Assembly: GCF_002865645.1 (NCBI RefSeq) | Contig: NW_020194589.1 | Location: 2,517,750-2,581,749 of the forward strand | Length of the DNA: 64,000 nucleotides | Source: Hyaloscypha bicolor E | Taxonomy: Eukaryota > Ascomycota > Leotiomycetes > Helotiales > Hyaloscyphaceae | Direction: 5' to 3' | Made by a program: the position numbers and the translations under genes | Shown: piece after piece, positions 25,090 through 38,330 of the stretch | Numbering within the stretch: position 1 is the first letter of the stretch | Layout of the letters: each line of letters starts with the position of its first letter | Notes under the pieces: model-generated | Told to the model about the DNA's origin: nothing | What the model saw: only the letters and a program-made list of their open reading frames with translations | Databases searched by the model: none

Positions 25090-27674
25090 ATGGGTATTCA
25101 GAAGAAGCACGGCAAGGGTCGTTTGGATAAGTGGTACAAATTGGCCAAAGAGAAGGGATATCGGGCCCGAGCTGCATTCAAATTGATCCAGCTAAACAAG
25201 AAATATGGATTCTTGGAGAAGAGCAAAGTCTTGTTGGATCTTTGTGCTGCTCCTGGGGTTGGTTCTCTTTATACGTGTAGAGATCAATAGCTGATGTGTC
25301 TACAGTCATGGTGTCAAGTTGCTGCAGAGACTATGCCGGAGGGTTCCCTCATTGTCGGTGTTGATCTTTCTCCCATCAAAGCAATCCCAAAATGCATAAC
25401 TTTCCAAAGCGATATCACAACTGATAAGTGCCGAGCTACGATTCGTCAATATCTGAAGACATGGAAGGCGGATACAGTCTTGCACGATGGTGCGCCGAAT
25501 GTTGGTACTGCATGGGTTCAGGATTCTTTCAACCAAGCAGAATTGGCTTTGCAGGCTATGAAGCTGGCAACCGAATTTCTAGTCGAAGGAGGTACTTTTG
25601 TCACAAAAGTCTTTAGATCAAAGGATTACAACAATCTGCTTTGGGTCTTCAATCAACTCTTCACCAAAGTCGAAGCTACAAAGCCGCCGTCCTCGAGAAA
25701 TGTTTCCGCCGAAATTTTTGTCGTTTGTCGAGGCTTCAAAGCCCCCAAACGAATTGACCCCAAATTTCTTGATCCTAGATCTGTCTTCGCCGAGCTTTCA
25801 GATCCTACACCCAACAATGAAGCCAAGGTTTTCAATCCAGAAGTCAAGAAGCGGAAGAGAGATGGTTATGAGGAGGGGAATTATACACAGTTCAAGGAGG
25901 TGCCAGCTAGCGAGTTCATACAGACGACTGATCCCATTGCTATTCTTGGTAGTCTGAACAGACTAAATTTTGAGCAGCCACCGAACGGCGATGTCGCTCT
26001 TGCGGCTCTGGACAAACTACCAGAAACCACGCAAGAAATCCGAAATTGCTGTGCTGATCTAAGAGTATTGGGGCGAAAGGAGTTCCGCAGTCTTTTGAGA
26101 TGGCGATTGAAAGTTCGCGAGAAGTTTGGGTTTGCGACGAAGAAGACTGCGAACGCCGCCGCTGCTGAAGAAGAAGTCGCAGAAGTCGAGTCCATGGATG
26201 AGGAACTAAAGATTCAGGAAGAATTACAAGAATTGAGTGAGAAGGAGACTTCGAGAAAGAAGCGGGAACGGAGAAGAGAAAACGAGAAAAAGCAGAAGGA
26301 AATCATTCGAATGCAACTCCACATGACTGCACCAACTGAAATTGGTCTTGAGCAAGCAGGGCCCAATGGAGAAGGCTCGATGTTTGGGCTCAAGGCTATC
26401 GATAAGTCTGGAGCCGTGGACAAAATTGCCAAGGGCAAGATGGCAATTTTGACTGAAGCGGATGCTCGGAAGGATCAAGATAGTGGATTTGGATCAGGAG
26501 AAAATGACGAGGAGAGCGACAATGAGCAGGATAGGCTAGACCGAGAGCTTGATTCTCTATACGAGCAATACCAAAATCGGAAATCCGATGCTGATGCTAA
26601 GTTTCGGGCAAAGAAAGCACGAAAAGAGCATGGCGACAACGAGTGGGAGGGATTCTCGGCAGGAGAGCATGACAGCGAGGACGACGACGAGCTGGAGGAA
26701 GATAGCAGTGACGAGTCTTCTGATGAGGAGGCGCCATCGAAGCGATCGCTTTTGACCAATCTGGATAGCAACGAGAAGAAGTCAGGGGGCCTATCCCGGC
26801 GAGCAGCACAGTTCTTTGACCAGGACATCTTCAAGGACATAGGAGGACTTCCAGAAGAGGAAGATGAGGAGGAGGTAGATGCAGACCTTGATCGCTTAAA
26901 TTCTATCATTCAACCAGATGATGAGGCCGAATCCAAGGACGACCTTCCAGAACTAGCAGAAGACGCCGAATCTGAGTCCGATGACGACGAGAAAGGATTT
27001 GAGGTAGTCAAACGTACAGATGCAGAAAAACAGTGGGAGGACGAGGCACCGCGAAGAGATGGCAAGCTCGGTATGCATCAAAATATATCTCTACTAAGTC
27101 TAAACTCTAACAAGCAACAGACATCGATATCATCACAGCAGAAGCCATGACTCTTGCACAGCAGATTGCCTCGGGAGAGAAAACAACTCGAGATCTCATA
27201 GATGAAGGTTTCAACAAATATGCCTTCAAGGACCGCGATGGTTTACCCGAATGGTTTCTCGATGACGAGAAACGGCACGATAAACCCCATCGGCCCATTA
27301 CAGCTGCCGGTGCCGCAGCCATCAAAGAGAAGCTCCGCGCCCTGAATGCTCGACCTATTAAGAAGGTGCGAGAAGCCAAAGACAGGAAGAAGTTCAAGGC
27401 TGCGCAGCGATTGGAGAAGTTACGGAAGAAGTCTGCCATGTTGCAAGACGAGGAGGGAATGACTGAGAAGGAGAAAGCTCAGAGCATTATGAAGCTGATG
27501 AGTAAAGCGGTGAAAAAGAAGCCCCAACAACAGGTGAAGGTTGTTGTTGCGAGAGGTGGAAATAGGGGTATTGCTGGGCGACCAAGGGGCGTAAAGGGGA
27601 AGTACAAGATCGTTGATGCTAGGTTGAAGAAGGACACCAGGGCTCTGAAACGGGCTGCTAAGAAGCAGAAATGA
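25090..27674 (+). CDS. SPB1: AdoMet-dependent rRNA methyltransferase Spb1
   Basis: Exons 25090-25257, 25306-27070 and 27121-27674 join in frame to 828 aa, close to the yeast length. Spb1 is a nucleolar 60S assembly factor that 2'-O-methylates the A-loop guanosine of 25S rRNA. The FtsJ-type domain fills residues ~1-210: [32 protein letters not shown] with the catalytic Lys, [11 protein letters not shown] as AdoMet motif [20 protein letters not shown] with the catalytic Asp, and [14 protein letters not shown] with the second Lys. A central helical and charged part follows ([19 protein letters not shown]), then acidic, Ser-rich low complexity. The Spb1 C-terminal domain ([33 protein letters not shown]) ends in a basic tail ([16 protein letters not shown]). 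Introns 25258-25305 and 27071-27120 are normal. Confidence 0.95.
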
Positions 27675-28891
27675 ATGGCATTTATGTAGATGATGCAATG
27701 TCATTGTTACTTGTTGCTGTCATTATTCTCGTGGACCATTTCAAAATCCATGTTTAGCGTTGACTCAAATGACCAAAGAGAAGTGATGGTGCCAAAATCG
27801 TTTCCTTTCACGAGAATCGAGGATGAAGAGCCAGGACTCGCAGACATTGTTAGTATATTTTCCAGAGAAGTGAAATGTAAGAAATGGCATGAAAGTCTTA
27901 TGACTGCTGAACAATGATACGGGAGGTCAGCTCCTATCCATTCAGATGCTAATACATGACCACTTGAGCGGCAGCCAGCCGTCGGCAAGAAATGGGGCAG
28001 ATCACCTGAATACTTGGCATCTTCGCCGAACGTTCACCTCAACGTCATCTACCTTCGATAGAATATATAACAAACAAGGGTTGGTTCGAAAGAAGGACTC
28101 AAAGCCACGGTTCTACCATATCAACTGGATAACATAGCCCCTGAAATGAGTGGTCCGTGCAGTGCTGAAAGTATTGATGGAAGACTGACAGAGATAATCG
28201 ACTCCTTTAGAACAACTATAGCAACAAGTAATCGAGTTAAGGCTTTGTGTCACTTGAACAGAAAGTTAAAATGAGCTTGTTCCAGCCTCGCTATGGATGC
28301 TTGTAGATCAGCTTCATACCGTCGAATCTGGATGCCCAATTCGGGATGTCCGGAAACCTTACATCCTTGCCCAATCAGACCCCTGTCAATCATAGCGCAG
28401 CCTCGCTATCAAACGGTCTCGGTCATCACCAGAACAGAGTAGCATATCCCAACAACCCTCATTACCGCTCGACGGCGCCGATTAACACTGGTTTGGCTCG
28501 AAAATTGACGACGGCCGTTTGAGAGCTTGTGCAGAGCCTCGACTCCAAGACGTCATTTCCGACTATCAACAAAATGAGCCTCCGCCTCCATCTAGCTCTC
28601 CCACGAAACTCGTTCACCCCAAGCTAGTTCTCTTCTCGAATCAGTGGAAGCTCTGGTGAACTATGCTGGTCCGTCTCCTCCGCCCGCATCATACGTCGGT
28701 AGCAGCGGAAGGGTAAACAGTGTACTGGGCCAGCTCAACGGTTCTTTGTGCAGGACAAAACTGCGAATGGCAGCACTGTCTCCTGCCGGAATTGCATCTG
28801 CACGGAGCTGACATCGAGAGGAGCTTCACCTATCCTACCAGTCGGCGACGAGATTTGCGCTGCGAATGGCGTTCCAGGATTGAGGGTTTAA
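27675..28891. other. Intergenic, 1,217 bp
   Basis: This contains the 3' side of SPB1 and the upstream region of FMP27. Small open frames near 27690-28137 show no domain and overlap one another on opposite strands. I see no RNA gene. Confidence 0.45.
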
Positions 28892-31800
28892 ATGGCGCTC
28901 TTGAATCCCTCCTTCATCTTTGGACTGGTCGTCCTCTTATATTTGTCATCGTTCATACTCTTCGCCGTCCTACGAATCCTCACGGGCATTTCCATTCAGC
29001 GCATCGGCTACTTATCTTTGAGAAGGCTTGCATACACTCCAAAAGATGGCATAAAGATAGAGATCAGGGGCCTCGGCCTAAATCTACACCGACCTACATT
29101 TGCGCAACCAACATGGCTCAGTATCGTCCTGACGGAATTAGCTGTAACGGTGGATTTGAAGGCTGCCGAAGGAGATAAGAATGGCGATCCCGGGGAGGCC
29201 AACGGCATGGTCGAAGGCGCAGATGGGCCCAATTGCGAATTCGAGCCGAAACGAAAACCATTGTCACGAAAAGCCAGCTCCGGGCCACACAGGAGCAAGA
29301 GCTGGGAACGACTTACTGGTATCAAGGACCGAATAAAGCGCCTTCATCGAAACATCAACTGGATTCGCATGGTGGACGTGGTGGCCTCGAATTCCTCACT
29401 GACGTTGGTTGACGTGGGGCATATTCAAGTTGGGAGCTTTACAATGGCAGTGGATACCCGACGCAAGATGGTCGACCGAGGGAGGATGTTTTCCCATGTC
29501 AAGAAAGCCAAAAAGGATCAGCGTCCAGCAGAGTGGATGCTTACTATGCGCAGCGTGCTCTTCACTCCAGAAGGCAGGGATTCTTTGGAAGTTCTGGATC
29601 ATGCAACACTCAACATCCACGGCTTGTTATACAAGGACCTCGACGGCCTTAGAGATGCTGCTATCTCGCTGAAGTTAGGCCGGGTCCATATACCGTATGA
29701 TGACATCAATACTTGCATCAATCGGTACAAGGGGTGTCGAAAATTGTACGCCCCGCCGGAGCCTGTGGGTGCAGACATATCTGTCCAGGACCTGCTCGAG
29801 GAACTCGACAGACCTGGCAGCCGAGAAGAGAACCTGGTGCGGACTGTCTCAGATTCAAAAGAATTTGTGAGCTCTATCCTTCGTGGCATCAAAGAGGTGC
29901 AGTTTGCCGTCAGTTTTGTTGGGTTTACCAAGAAAATCAGCTCTGTTCAGCCCCACGGCTCACCACTCTACTTGAATGCTTCCATGAAAGAGGTTGGGGT
30001 AGATTTGCACAGGCTGGATCAGAAGTCTCCCGCGCATCGAATGTATTTCTCTTCCAAGGACATTGCACACCAAGCCTTAGTCGCAGCCCTATCAATTTCA
30101 ATCGGTGTTGATGAAGGACGAGGCAAGACAGACAGGTTAATGTATATTCCAATGGCGACAACGACAGTCCGAACCACTCTCCCTTCGAAGACTGTTGAGT
30201 TCGGTGGGGACAATAGTGCAGATGAACGGAATGCTAATATCCTCTTCGCTAATATGGTCATCACTTCTCCGTCTGTTGACCTGGATCCCAAGCATCTACC
30301 TCTATTGTTGGCTATTCTCCAGCCTAAACCGAAGGCCAGGAGTGGGACGTTACCGCGGAGACACATTCTCATCTCTAGATTACTACCCAAGGCCAATGTC
30401 AAATTCTCGATGCATGAACCCGTGATACGGATCGCACTTCCACCCGTCGAAAAGACGGCAGAAGAAGACGACTTCGACTTGATCATATCCTCCATCTCTT
30501 CGATCTCTTTGGACATTGAATCTTCGCATTCAGCTGTAGGAGAACTACATTACAGCCTGGGTTCGACACTCAGGTTGCAGTCTCATGACCTCTACTACCA
30601 AACATCATCGGGAGCTCATTTTGACTTGCTTCAGACCGAGTCACTGGAACTGAAAGTCCAACTCAGTGCGAATCCGGAAGTCTATGTTGTAGCTACAGGC
30701 ACTTTGCAGACTTTTTCAATTCACATGATTCGACCAGAGATCAGCGATGGAGTTCGTCAGATAGTTCGCCAACTGCGACTGAATGTTGAGCCTGAGAAGA
30801 AAGCTCATGCGGAAACCTCTCGTGACCCCAATTTTGTTAGGGCAATACCGGCTTGGTTGTTACATTTTTCAATACAGGGCTCTGACTTCAGCGCGGAAGT
30901 CGCTGGAGTTGATGAAGACATCTCTGATGACACCCGAGGCGTAGCATTACAATTGCAGTCTTGGACAGCGGAATACCGGGCTCAAAAATCCGAAGCACTA
31001 GACCGAAGAGCCTCCCGAAGAAGAACGGGGAGTCGGTCTTTGACCCCAGATCCAGAAACATTCTTGAAAATGCCACAATCGCCGCGGAAGAAGCATCAAC
31101 AACTTCCTAGTGATGGCCGCCGTTTAGCTGTTCACATTCGAGGTCTGGAGGCATTTGTGGTCGAGTCTACCGAAAAATGGGAAGCATCACCATTTGTTGC
31201 CATGCCACGCTTCGAAGTGGCATTGTCTACATCAAGTGACAACCAAGGGCCAATCTTCCATGTCAATTCGCACGTAAGAACACTGCTTTTTCAATACTCG
31301 CTCTATCGACATTACGCAGTTGGAGTTGCTACCACAGTATTAAGGAAGGCCTTCGTTCGCACCAAAGCCGATGTATTGGAAGCGGAGCGGGCACGAGCAG
31401 CCGCGCGGGTCTTTGGTGGTGCTGACCACCTTTCCCCCTTGAGATCTCCAGAAGATCTGCAATTGAAAGATTCTGCGGTGTATCCGTTTAACGCAAAAGA
31501 GTTCGTGACCGTGGACGTGCGGTCGACATTGGTACAAGTGAAGGGTGACATGCCAGCCGACCCCCCCATGATGCTACAGATATATGGGATGGAAGCCGGC
31601 CGACATAGGTGGTCGGCCCCTTTCGTCCATGCCAAGCTTGCTCGGTTGTATGCTGAAGCCCCAAAAATGAAGCGTGTTTGGGCAAGGATCGTCAGTGTGA
31701 AAACTCTTCGAGTTGATCTACGTGACAACAGACGGAAGCACAGCAATGGCGAATTGCACGACGAGCGGATGATCGACGTGAACACGGAGGCTATAAGACT

Positions 31801-34800
31801 AGCTGTTCCTCATCAACTTATTCTTCACAAAGTCTTCGACAATTTCATGAACACGTTCAAATCTGTCCAGCAGCTTCACCATCGTTTCGTCACTGGAACA
31901 AACGAGTATATTCTCGAAAAATTCCCAGAGGGCCCAAAACATGTCCCCAAAATCTCGCTGCGGAGCAGAGCATTACTGTTTGAGCTCGAGGATGGTGCAT
32001 TTGAATGGAAATTGGCCGCAATATACCGAGCTGGTCTGGTGGAGCAAGGACAGCGTATTGCACGTGAGGCAGCATTCAAAGTCAAAGCCAAGAAGATTGA
32101 AGAGGAGGAGAGACAGAAGGATTCCCTACGATTCCGTGCCAAATCGGCTCACCCACGTGGCCGTAGCACCAACAAGGATAGCGCTCGACAGCGGAGCAAG
32201 AGTGAAAACAACACATCCCGGGATGGCCGATCGAGGTCTCACCGCGGCCGCAAGTTGCGCTATGATCCAGAAGGCACATGTGGAATGAGTGGCTCTGCTA
32301 AGATTTCGATTGCAGAGGCCTACGAAAGGTTGCAACGCCACAACTCTCAAAGTTGGAAACAACGAATCGACCGCATTTCCAATTCGGCAAAAAATGGCAT
32401 GAAAGAGCTACGTGGTGTGTTCTGGGGACCTGATGAGCTTCCTGACGATATGGAAGAAACGGAAGAAATCCTAGAAGTGCCTCAACGGCCGGCCTTAATG
32501 ACAACGTTGATCAGCGACCTTCACATCACCATCGATAAACCTTCATTTCACATGAGCCAATTACCGGAGTTCATCCATCGTGTTGGGAAAGGCATGCCGT
32601 ACGACATGAAATATTCTCTGCTCGTTCCTCTGCATGTTCAGATAGACATGGGAGAGGCGCGGGTCACTCTCCGAGACTATCCATTACCTCTCCTCCATGT
32701 CCCAGCAACCAAACCTGGGCAGTCAGCAAGGTTGCCCGCATGGTCACTCAAGACGGACTTTGTCATTGCAGAGGAATATCGAGGTCCTGAATCGACTCGC
32801 CACGTCAAAGTCAATATTATCCCTCCAAAGAATCGCGAGCCGGAGACTTCAAACGAGGGTGGATTTGCTATTGATGTTCGAAGGACTGTTTCGCCAGTGA
32901 AGACATACTCGGATATCACCGTGGATATCAATACTGGTTACCCTACCAGAATAACCTGGGGTGCTTCATATCAACCAGCAATTCAGGACATGATGATGGT
33001 GATCGAAGGCTTCACCAAGCCTCAGGTCGATCCATCGGATCGTACTGGATTCTGGGACAAAATACGGCTCAGTTTCCACTCTCGCGTTCAGGTTGCTTGG
33101 CGGGGCGATGGCGATGTCCACCTCATGCTTAAGGGAACTCGCGATCCGTATATGGTTACCGGAAACGGTGCGGGATTCCTCATGTGCTGGCGAAATGACG
33201 TGAGGTGGAACATATGCCGAGATGAAGATCCCAAGAAGTTCATGACAGTGGACAGCGGCGAATACATTCTTGCGATTCCGGATTACAGCCACCAAGCCCG
33301 TGGCACAACAAGGCACAACCGCGATGATGATAGTGTTTCTAGTGCAGATAGCTTCAAGCGGGGCGCATCGTTCAAGAAGGTAGTTATGAAACTCTCAGGA
33401 AATGTTCAGTGGCTTGCAGGCTTGATGTTTGAGAGAAATCTGGAGCAGAAAGGACACCGGCGGTCCTTTGAGTTTGAGCCTCACTATAACGTCGTCTTTA
33501 AAGAACCACAATTCGCAAAGGCCCCACCTGGTCTTGAATACGATGCTTTCAGGGGCTTCCGAAGTCACCATATTCACATGTCAATAGCTGTGAAAGCTCC
33601 TGTGGACAGAGAATGGGTTGTCACTAACACAGAGTCTTCCAAGAGCTACAACACGGTCCATTTGACTCCTCGATTCTTCACGCACTTTTTCGCTTGGTGG
33701 TCCATGTTTAATGGCACTATGTCACTTCCCATCCGCCAAGGGAGTTTATGGCCTGGTCTCGAAAAGTCCAGCAAGAAGTTCGGCAGACATATTGCCACTG
33801 TCAAATACAGCCTCCTACTAGCTCCCCTTTTCCTAAGCCACATTTACAAGCACAAGGATGCGGAGGACTACTCGGAAGACGTTGTTTCTGCTACTGGAAT
33901 CAAAATGAGGCTCGATAGTTTTATGCTGGACGTGCATCAGAGGCGCGAACAGTTCAACACACAAGACAAGGGACGAAAGACACAAGGCAAGACAACTGGT
34001 ATGAAAATGCATCAAGCCCAGCTCGACTTGATATCGGCAGATATCCGAGCGGTAGCAGCCAGCATTGCAGGTACCACACCAGAAGATCTTCGGAAAGCCT
34101 CCGCCCCTAGTCTTCTTGTTTCACAACAAGAAGAAGGTGCCACGGACTTATCGCACTTTGAGATACCAGACAACGATTTCAGTTGGATTGATATGGATGA
34201 TTTCGTCGAACTAGACTGGATCTTGCCTTCAGAAGCAAACCCCGACACAAAGATAATGCCGCTTGCCTACGCTCCACGCTTTACATATTTCCGGCAGACC
34301 GGCCATGGTGACACAATATCCGGGGATCCAGATCGAACTAGCACGTTTGGCAACGAGCCAACGCATTTCTGCATTATGAGCAAGGATGACGATCCTCGCC
34401 GTGTTCAATGCCAGCTGATTCAAAGCCGTTTGGACCAACTCCAACAACAAATGGATTCTCACACTCAAGCTCTCGGAGATGCTGAGCTTAAACACATCAA
34501 GGATGAGAATAACACCACTTTGAAGAACGACTTCGAGCAATTGAATCAACATGGCGATGTGTTGCGAGACAAAAAGATCTTTTTGGAGTCTATAATGCAT
34601 CGTATGACCATGCATGTAAAAACCAATACGAAAAGAGCAGTCCCAGATGGCGACATTGATGTCGACAGCGACGGCGAGACCCCGTCACCCGAAAAGTACG
34701 ACCCGGAAGCCGAGGGCATGGACACCAATCCTGGGGCAGAATTCGTGAGCGACTTCAACAATCGCTTTGTTATCCATAACATGCAGCTGAAGTGGAATAA

Positions 34801-37780
34801 TATGTTACGGAACATCATCCTCCGATATATCCATCAAGTCAGTCAAAGACGTGGCTTTGTATACTATCTTTCAAGACGCGCCGTTAAGTTCATTCTGGAT
34901 ATTGTTGAAGAGCAAAATAAGGGGAAGGCAGCTGCAAAGCCGGGCACAAATACACAAGCCGAAAATTCCGCAACAGCAAGTTCCCCTACCGCACTTCAGG
35001 GTGAAGATGTTGCGTCTCAAGACATCGAGGATCGTATAAGAGAAATTCTTGCCGATGGAAAGAGTTTCGTCACTGTAGATGATCCTCAGACTCAGGAAAC
35101 AAGTGAGAGAGTCTCTCACGAGCAGTTGGATGCGAACATTGCTGGCGACTTCATGGCTCAGAGCAGCTATCACCTGCGGCTCATTGCGCCTCAAATCCAG
35201 CTTCAAAGTGAGAAGAATCCTAAAGCAGTCGTCTTGGTCACAGCAAAGGGAATGGAACTGAAGGTTATCGAAGTCATGGATAAGGATCGCATCTTCGATG
35301 ATGTGAGTGGTCTTGTGCAACGGCGCTTCGCGGTTGAAATGGACAGCACACAATTCTTTGTCACCCATCAAAAATGGTTCTCTTCACAACTGCTTTCTAT
35401 GTACTCCGGAAATCATTACGGCGTCCCCGCAGGATCTGCTTGGCCGCCTTGGGTGCCTATGGAAGTCATGTTTGATTTCCAAGTTGACCCCTTTGGCTTC
35501 AAGCGCGTTGTGCAGAAAACGTCAGCCAGTTTGCGCTACGACAAGTACAATACTTTACGACTTAAATACAATGACGAGATCAGCGCGGACGGGAACCATG
35601 CTGCGAGCCCCAATAATGTGGAGAGCCGGATGGACCACCTCTGGGTTGAGTTTCCCCAGGTTCGTGCCATTTGTAACTCAGCCCAGTATTATGCAATGTA
35701 TATCATTGTGCTGGATCTCCTCATGTACAGTGAACCATTGGAGAAGACCAGAACTGAACGCCTGGAGAAGATCATGCTTGCTTCGGATTTCAGCGATCTC
35801 CGAGGTGCTCCAGAGATGGTTATCCGTCTGCAAGAACGGATCCGACAACTGGATGAAATCAAAACACAATTCCAAATCAACTCCAAGTACCTGGACAAAC
35901 AAGGTTGGGAAGACAGGCTTGCGCTTGACAAAGACTTGACAAGCTGCGAAGACGAATTGTTTTTCATGATGAAAGCTATTACAACTTCTCAGAGAAAGTA
36001 TGACGGATCCCAGTCGAGTGGTTTGTTGAGGTGGAATATCTCATCTCAGCAGATTGTTTGGCATCTGATCCGAGATAACCACGAGCCGCTGATGGAATTC
36101 CAACTTCAAAAAGCTGAGTATGATCGGACCGATAACTCTGACGGATCGCATATCAACCTGATGCAAATTGGCAAGATCGTGGGACTCAATCTCTTACCCG
36201 ACGCGATCTATCCTGAAATGTTTGCTCCGTACACAGATGCTGAGCGAGGCGCTTTCAATGAAGGAGGCAATCAGTATATGTTGAGAGTATACTGGTACAT
36301 GCTTGAGGCGATTGCCGGAATTCCGGTGATGGATCACTTTGAAGTCAACCTCTTCCCAATGAAAATCCAGCTTGAGCGTGAGGTTGGAAAGAGGCTCTTC
36401 GACTATATGTTTCCTGGTTCAAGCGACTCGAAGACCAAGTCGCCCTTTATGGTCAAGAACATGCAGCCTGTTGAAAACGATGAAGAGGGTGAGGCGGACA
36501 CGGGGAACTCAAGTCAATTGACCATCTCTGGCACAGAGAAACGCGGGTCTGCTTCTAGCACTAGAGCAGGCTCCTTAGAACTCCGGTTGCACCCGACGAT
36601 GACCTCGGAAGCTCGGCCTAAAACTGCAGTCTCGCAAAAGACAAAGTCTTCCCCTGGGATGGAAGGTCATCATTTCCGCTTGTTCCAATCGAATGGCAAA
36701 AGCTCGTCGAGCTCACGCTTCTCCTCGACAAAGACACTAGGGAAGAAGGCGTCCGCAGAAAGCTTGCAGTCTAGCATTGGTTCACGTCCAACTCTAGGTC
36801 GAGCGTCGACAATCAACTCGCTGCAGGATTCTCAGTCTGTGAACAGCGAAACTAAATCTAAGAGATTTGGAATTCATCGAAACAGCCACAAGAAAAAAGA
36901 GCAGCCTTCTGATGATTTGACAAAGATGATGTCTCGGGCTTCGGAATATATGACTTTGGCCTATGTCAAGATACCGTCCGTGGTCTTGTGCCTTTCTTAT
37001 AAAGGAAAAGGGGATCGCAACATCGAAGATGTTCATGATTTCGTGGTATGTGGATTTCACTCATTCCATTCTCTCCTGCCTGAGCGCCTCGCGAATTGTG
37101 AAGCCTCAACAATTTCCCCTTCCGAGTGACTCGGAGGTTGAATGCCCAGCTGACACCAGATTGTGCAGTTCAAGTTACCTACCATTGAATATCGGAACAA
37201 AACATGGTCAAACCTGGACCTTGCTCAAACTATCAAAAAGGACGTCATAAGGGCCTTGATTTCCCACACGGGGGCAATCATCGGCAACAAGTTCTCGAAA
37301 CACCGCCCTAGCACAGCTCAGCAGAATCGCCTACGGGAACTTGCCACAAGCTCAGTCGTGTTAGCCTCATCCGCTTTAGACACTTCCCGAGACAACAGCG
37401 ATAGGTCCAGTTCAGTCACTCGCTCTGATCGATCCAGAAGCCCGCGGCGCTCCTTCGCAAGTGAAAACCAATTGACCCGCACTCCCAGCGCGACCTCAAG
37501 TGTCGTTTCTTTGCCAGCTCCTGGCCAAAACCAGAAGCATCTCCCGATGGGCTTGATGATGACTCCAGCAAATCAAAAGCAGCGGCCTGGCAGCATCACC
37601 GATAGCGAGACCACTCGCTCAAGAAGTATCATCAATGGGCTCGATTTCGTCCATCGGTTGAAGAAGAAGGATAAAGACGACTCATCGCCGCCATCATCCA
37701 ATGGGCAGGATGATAGCGAAGAGTCATCGAGGAGAAAGAGCAAGTCTTTGAAGACGATACTTAGCGGGATGACTTCATAA
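28892..37780 (+). CDS. FMP27: Fmp27/BLTP2-type bridge-like lipid-transfer protein
   Basis: Exon 1 (28892-37045) is a single uninterrupted frame of 2,718 codons; intron 37046-37168 leads to exon 2 (37169-37780), giving about 2,921 aa. The N-terminus has a membrane helix (LLNPSFIFGLVVLLYLSSFILFAVLRI), then SIQRIGYLSLRRLAYTPKDGIKIEIRGLGLNLHRP, the hallmark of this family. The long body has the repeating amphipathic beta-strand pattern expected for a hydrophobic-groove (repeating beta-groove) lipid channel, with a coiled stretch near 34420-34600 and basic, Ser-rich low complexity near the C-terminus. Family knowledge: Fmp27/Hobbit proteins are anchored in the ER and bridge to the plasma membrane to move phospholipid. 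No frameshift or internal stop occurs over 8 kb. The FKLPTIEYRNKTWSNLDLA segment in exon 2 is a conserved end of the family domain. Confidence 0.92.
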
Positions 37781-38330
37781 GGGGACGGTGTTGAATCAAG
37801 TTCATTTTGTAAGATAAATGGCCCCAGGGCCACGTTTGGGGGGAGATCTTCCGGTAGAGCATAGCATTAGTTGGCGTTGCCGAGGATGGAGCGGATACGT
37901 CCTTAATTGGATCATATTTTTGTTGGTTATATGCGGTAGGCAACACAGTATATAGCTTTCTTTTCAGTCGTGTCGTAGAAGCGAGAAATATAAAAAGTTG
38001 TCAGAAGAGGTTGAGGAGTTGTTCATTCGGCATCGCAGTGATGTTCTCAGATCGACTCGGATTATTGTCACATGTCTCGCAACTGAAAAGGGGCTCGCTA
38101 AACCCCCCCGGGCTCGGCTCCCTTCGGACAGATTGCCGGTTTTCAAGCAATTGTCTGATTTTCTGATATCAAGAAACGAATAACCCATGTGTAATAAGAT
38201 CGAGAGTACAAGGGCACAATCAAAATCTACAATCAATGAATGAATGGCGGGTATCCAAATATATTCTCACAAGAGCCATCGATCCAATATTATTGTACAA
38301 ACTTCATCTAATCATGTCATCATAAGAATG
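37781..38330. other. Convergent intergenic region, 550 bp
   Basis: This lies between the 3' ends of FMP27 and the hydrolase-phosphatase gene and probably holds both 3' UTRs. No coding or structural feature was found. Confidence 0.5.

Noticed and set aside
28081..28110. GGTTCGAAA resembling a tRNA T-arm
   Set aside because: No acceptor stem, anticodon arm or A-box could be placed around it.
31312..31785. Minus-strand frame of 157 codons inside FMP27
   Set aside because: It is a shadow of the continuous 2,718-codon exon.
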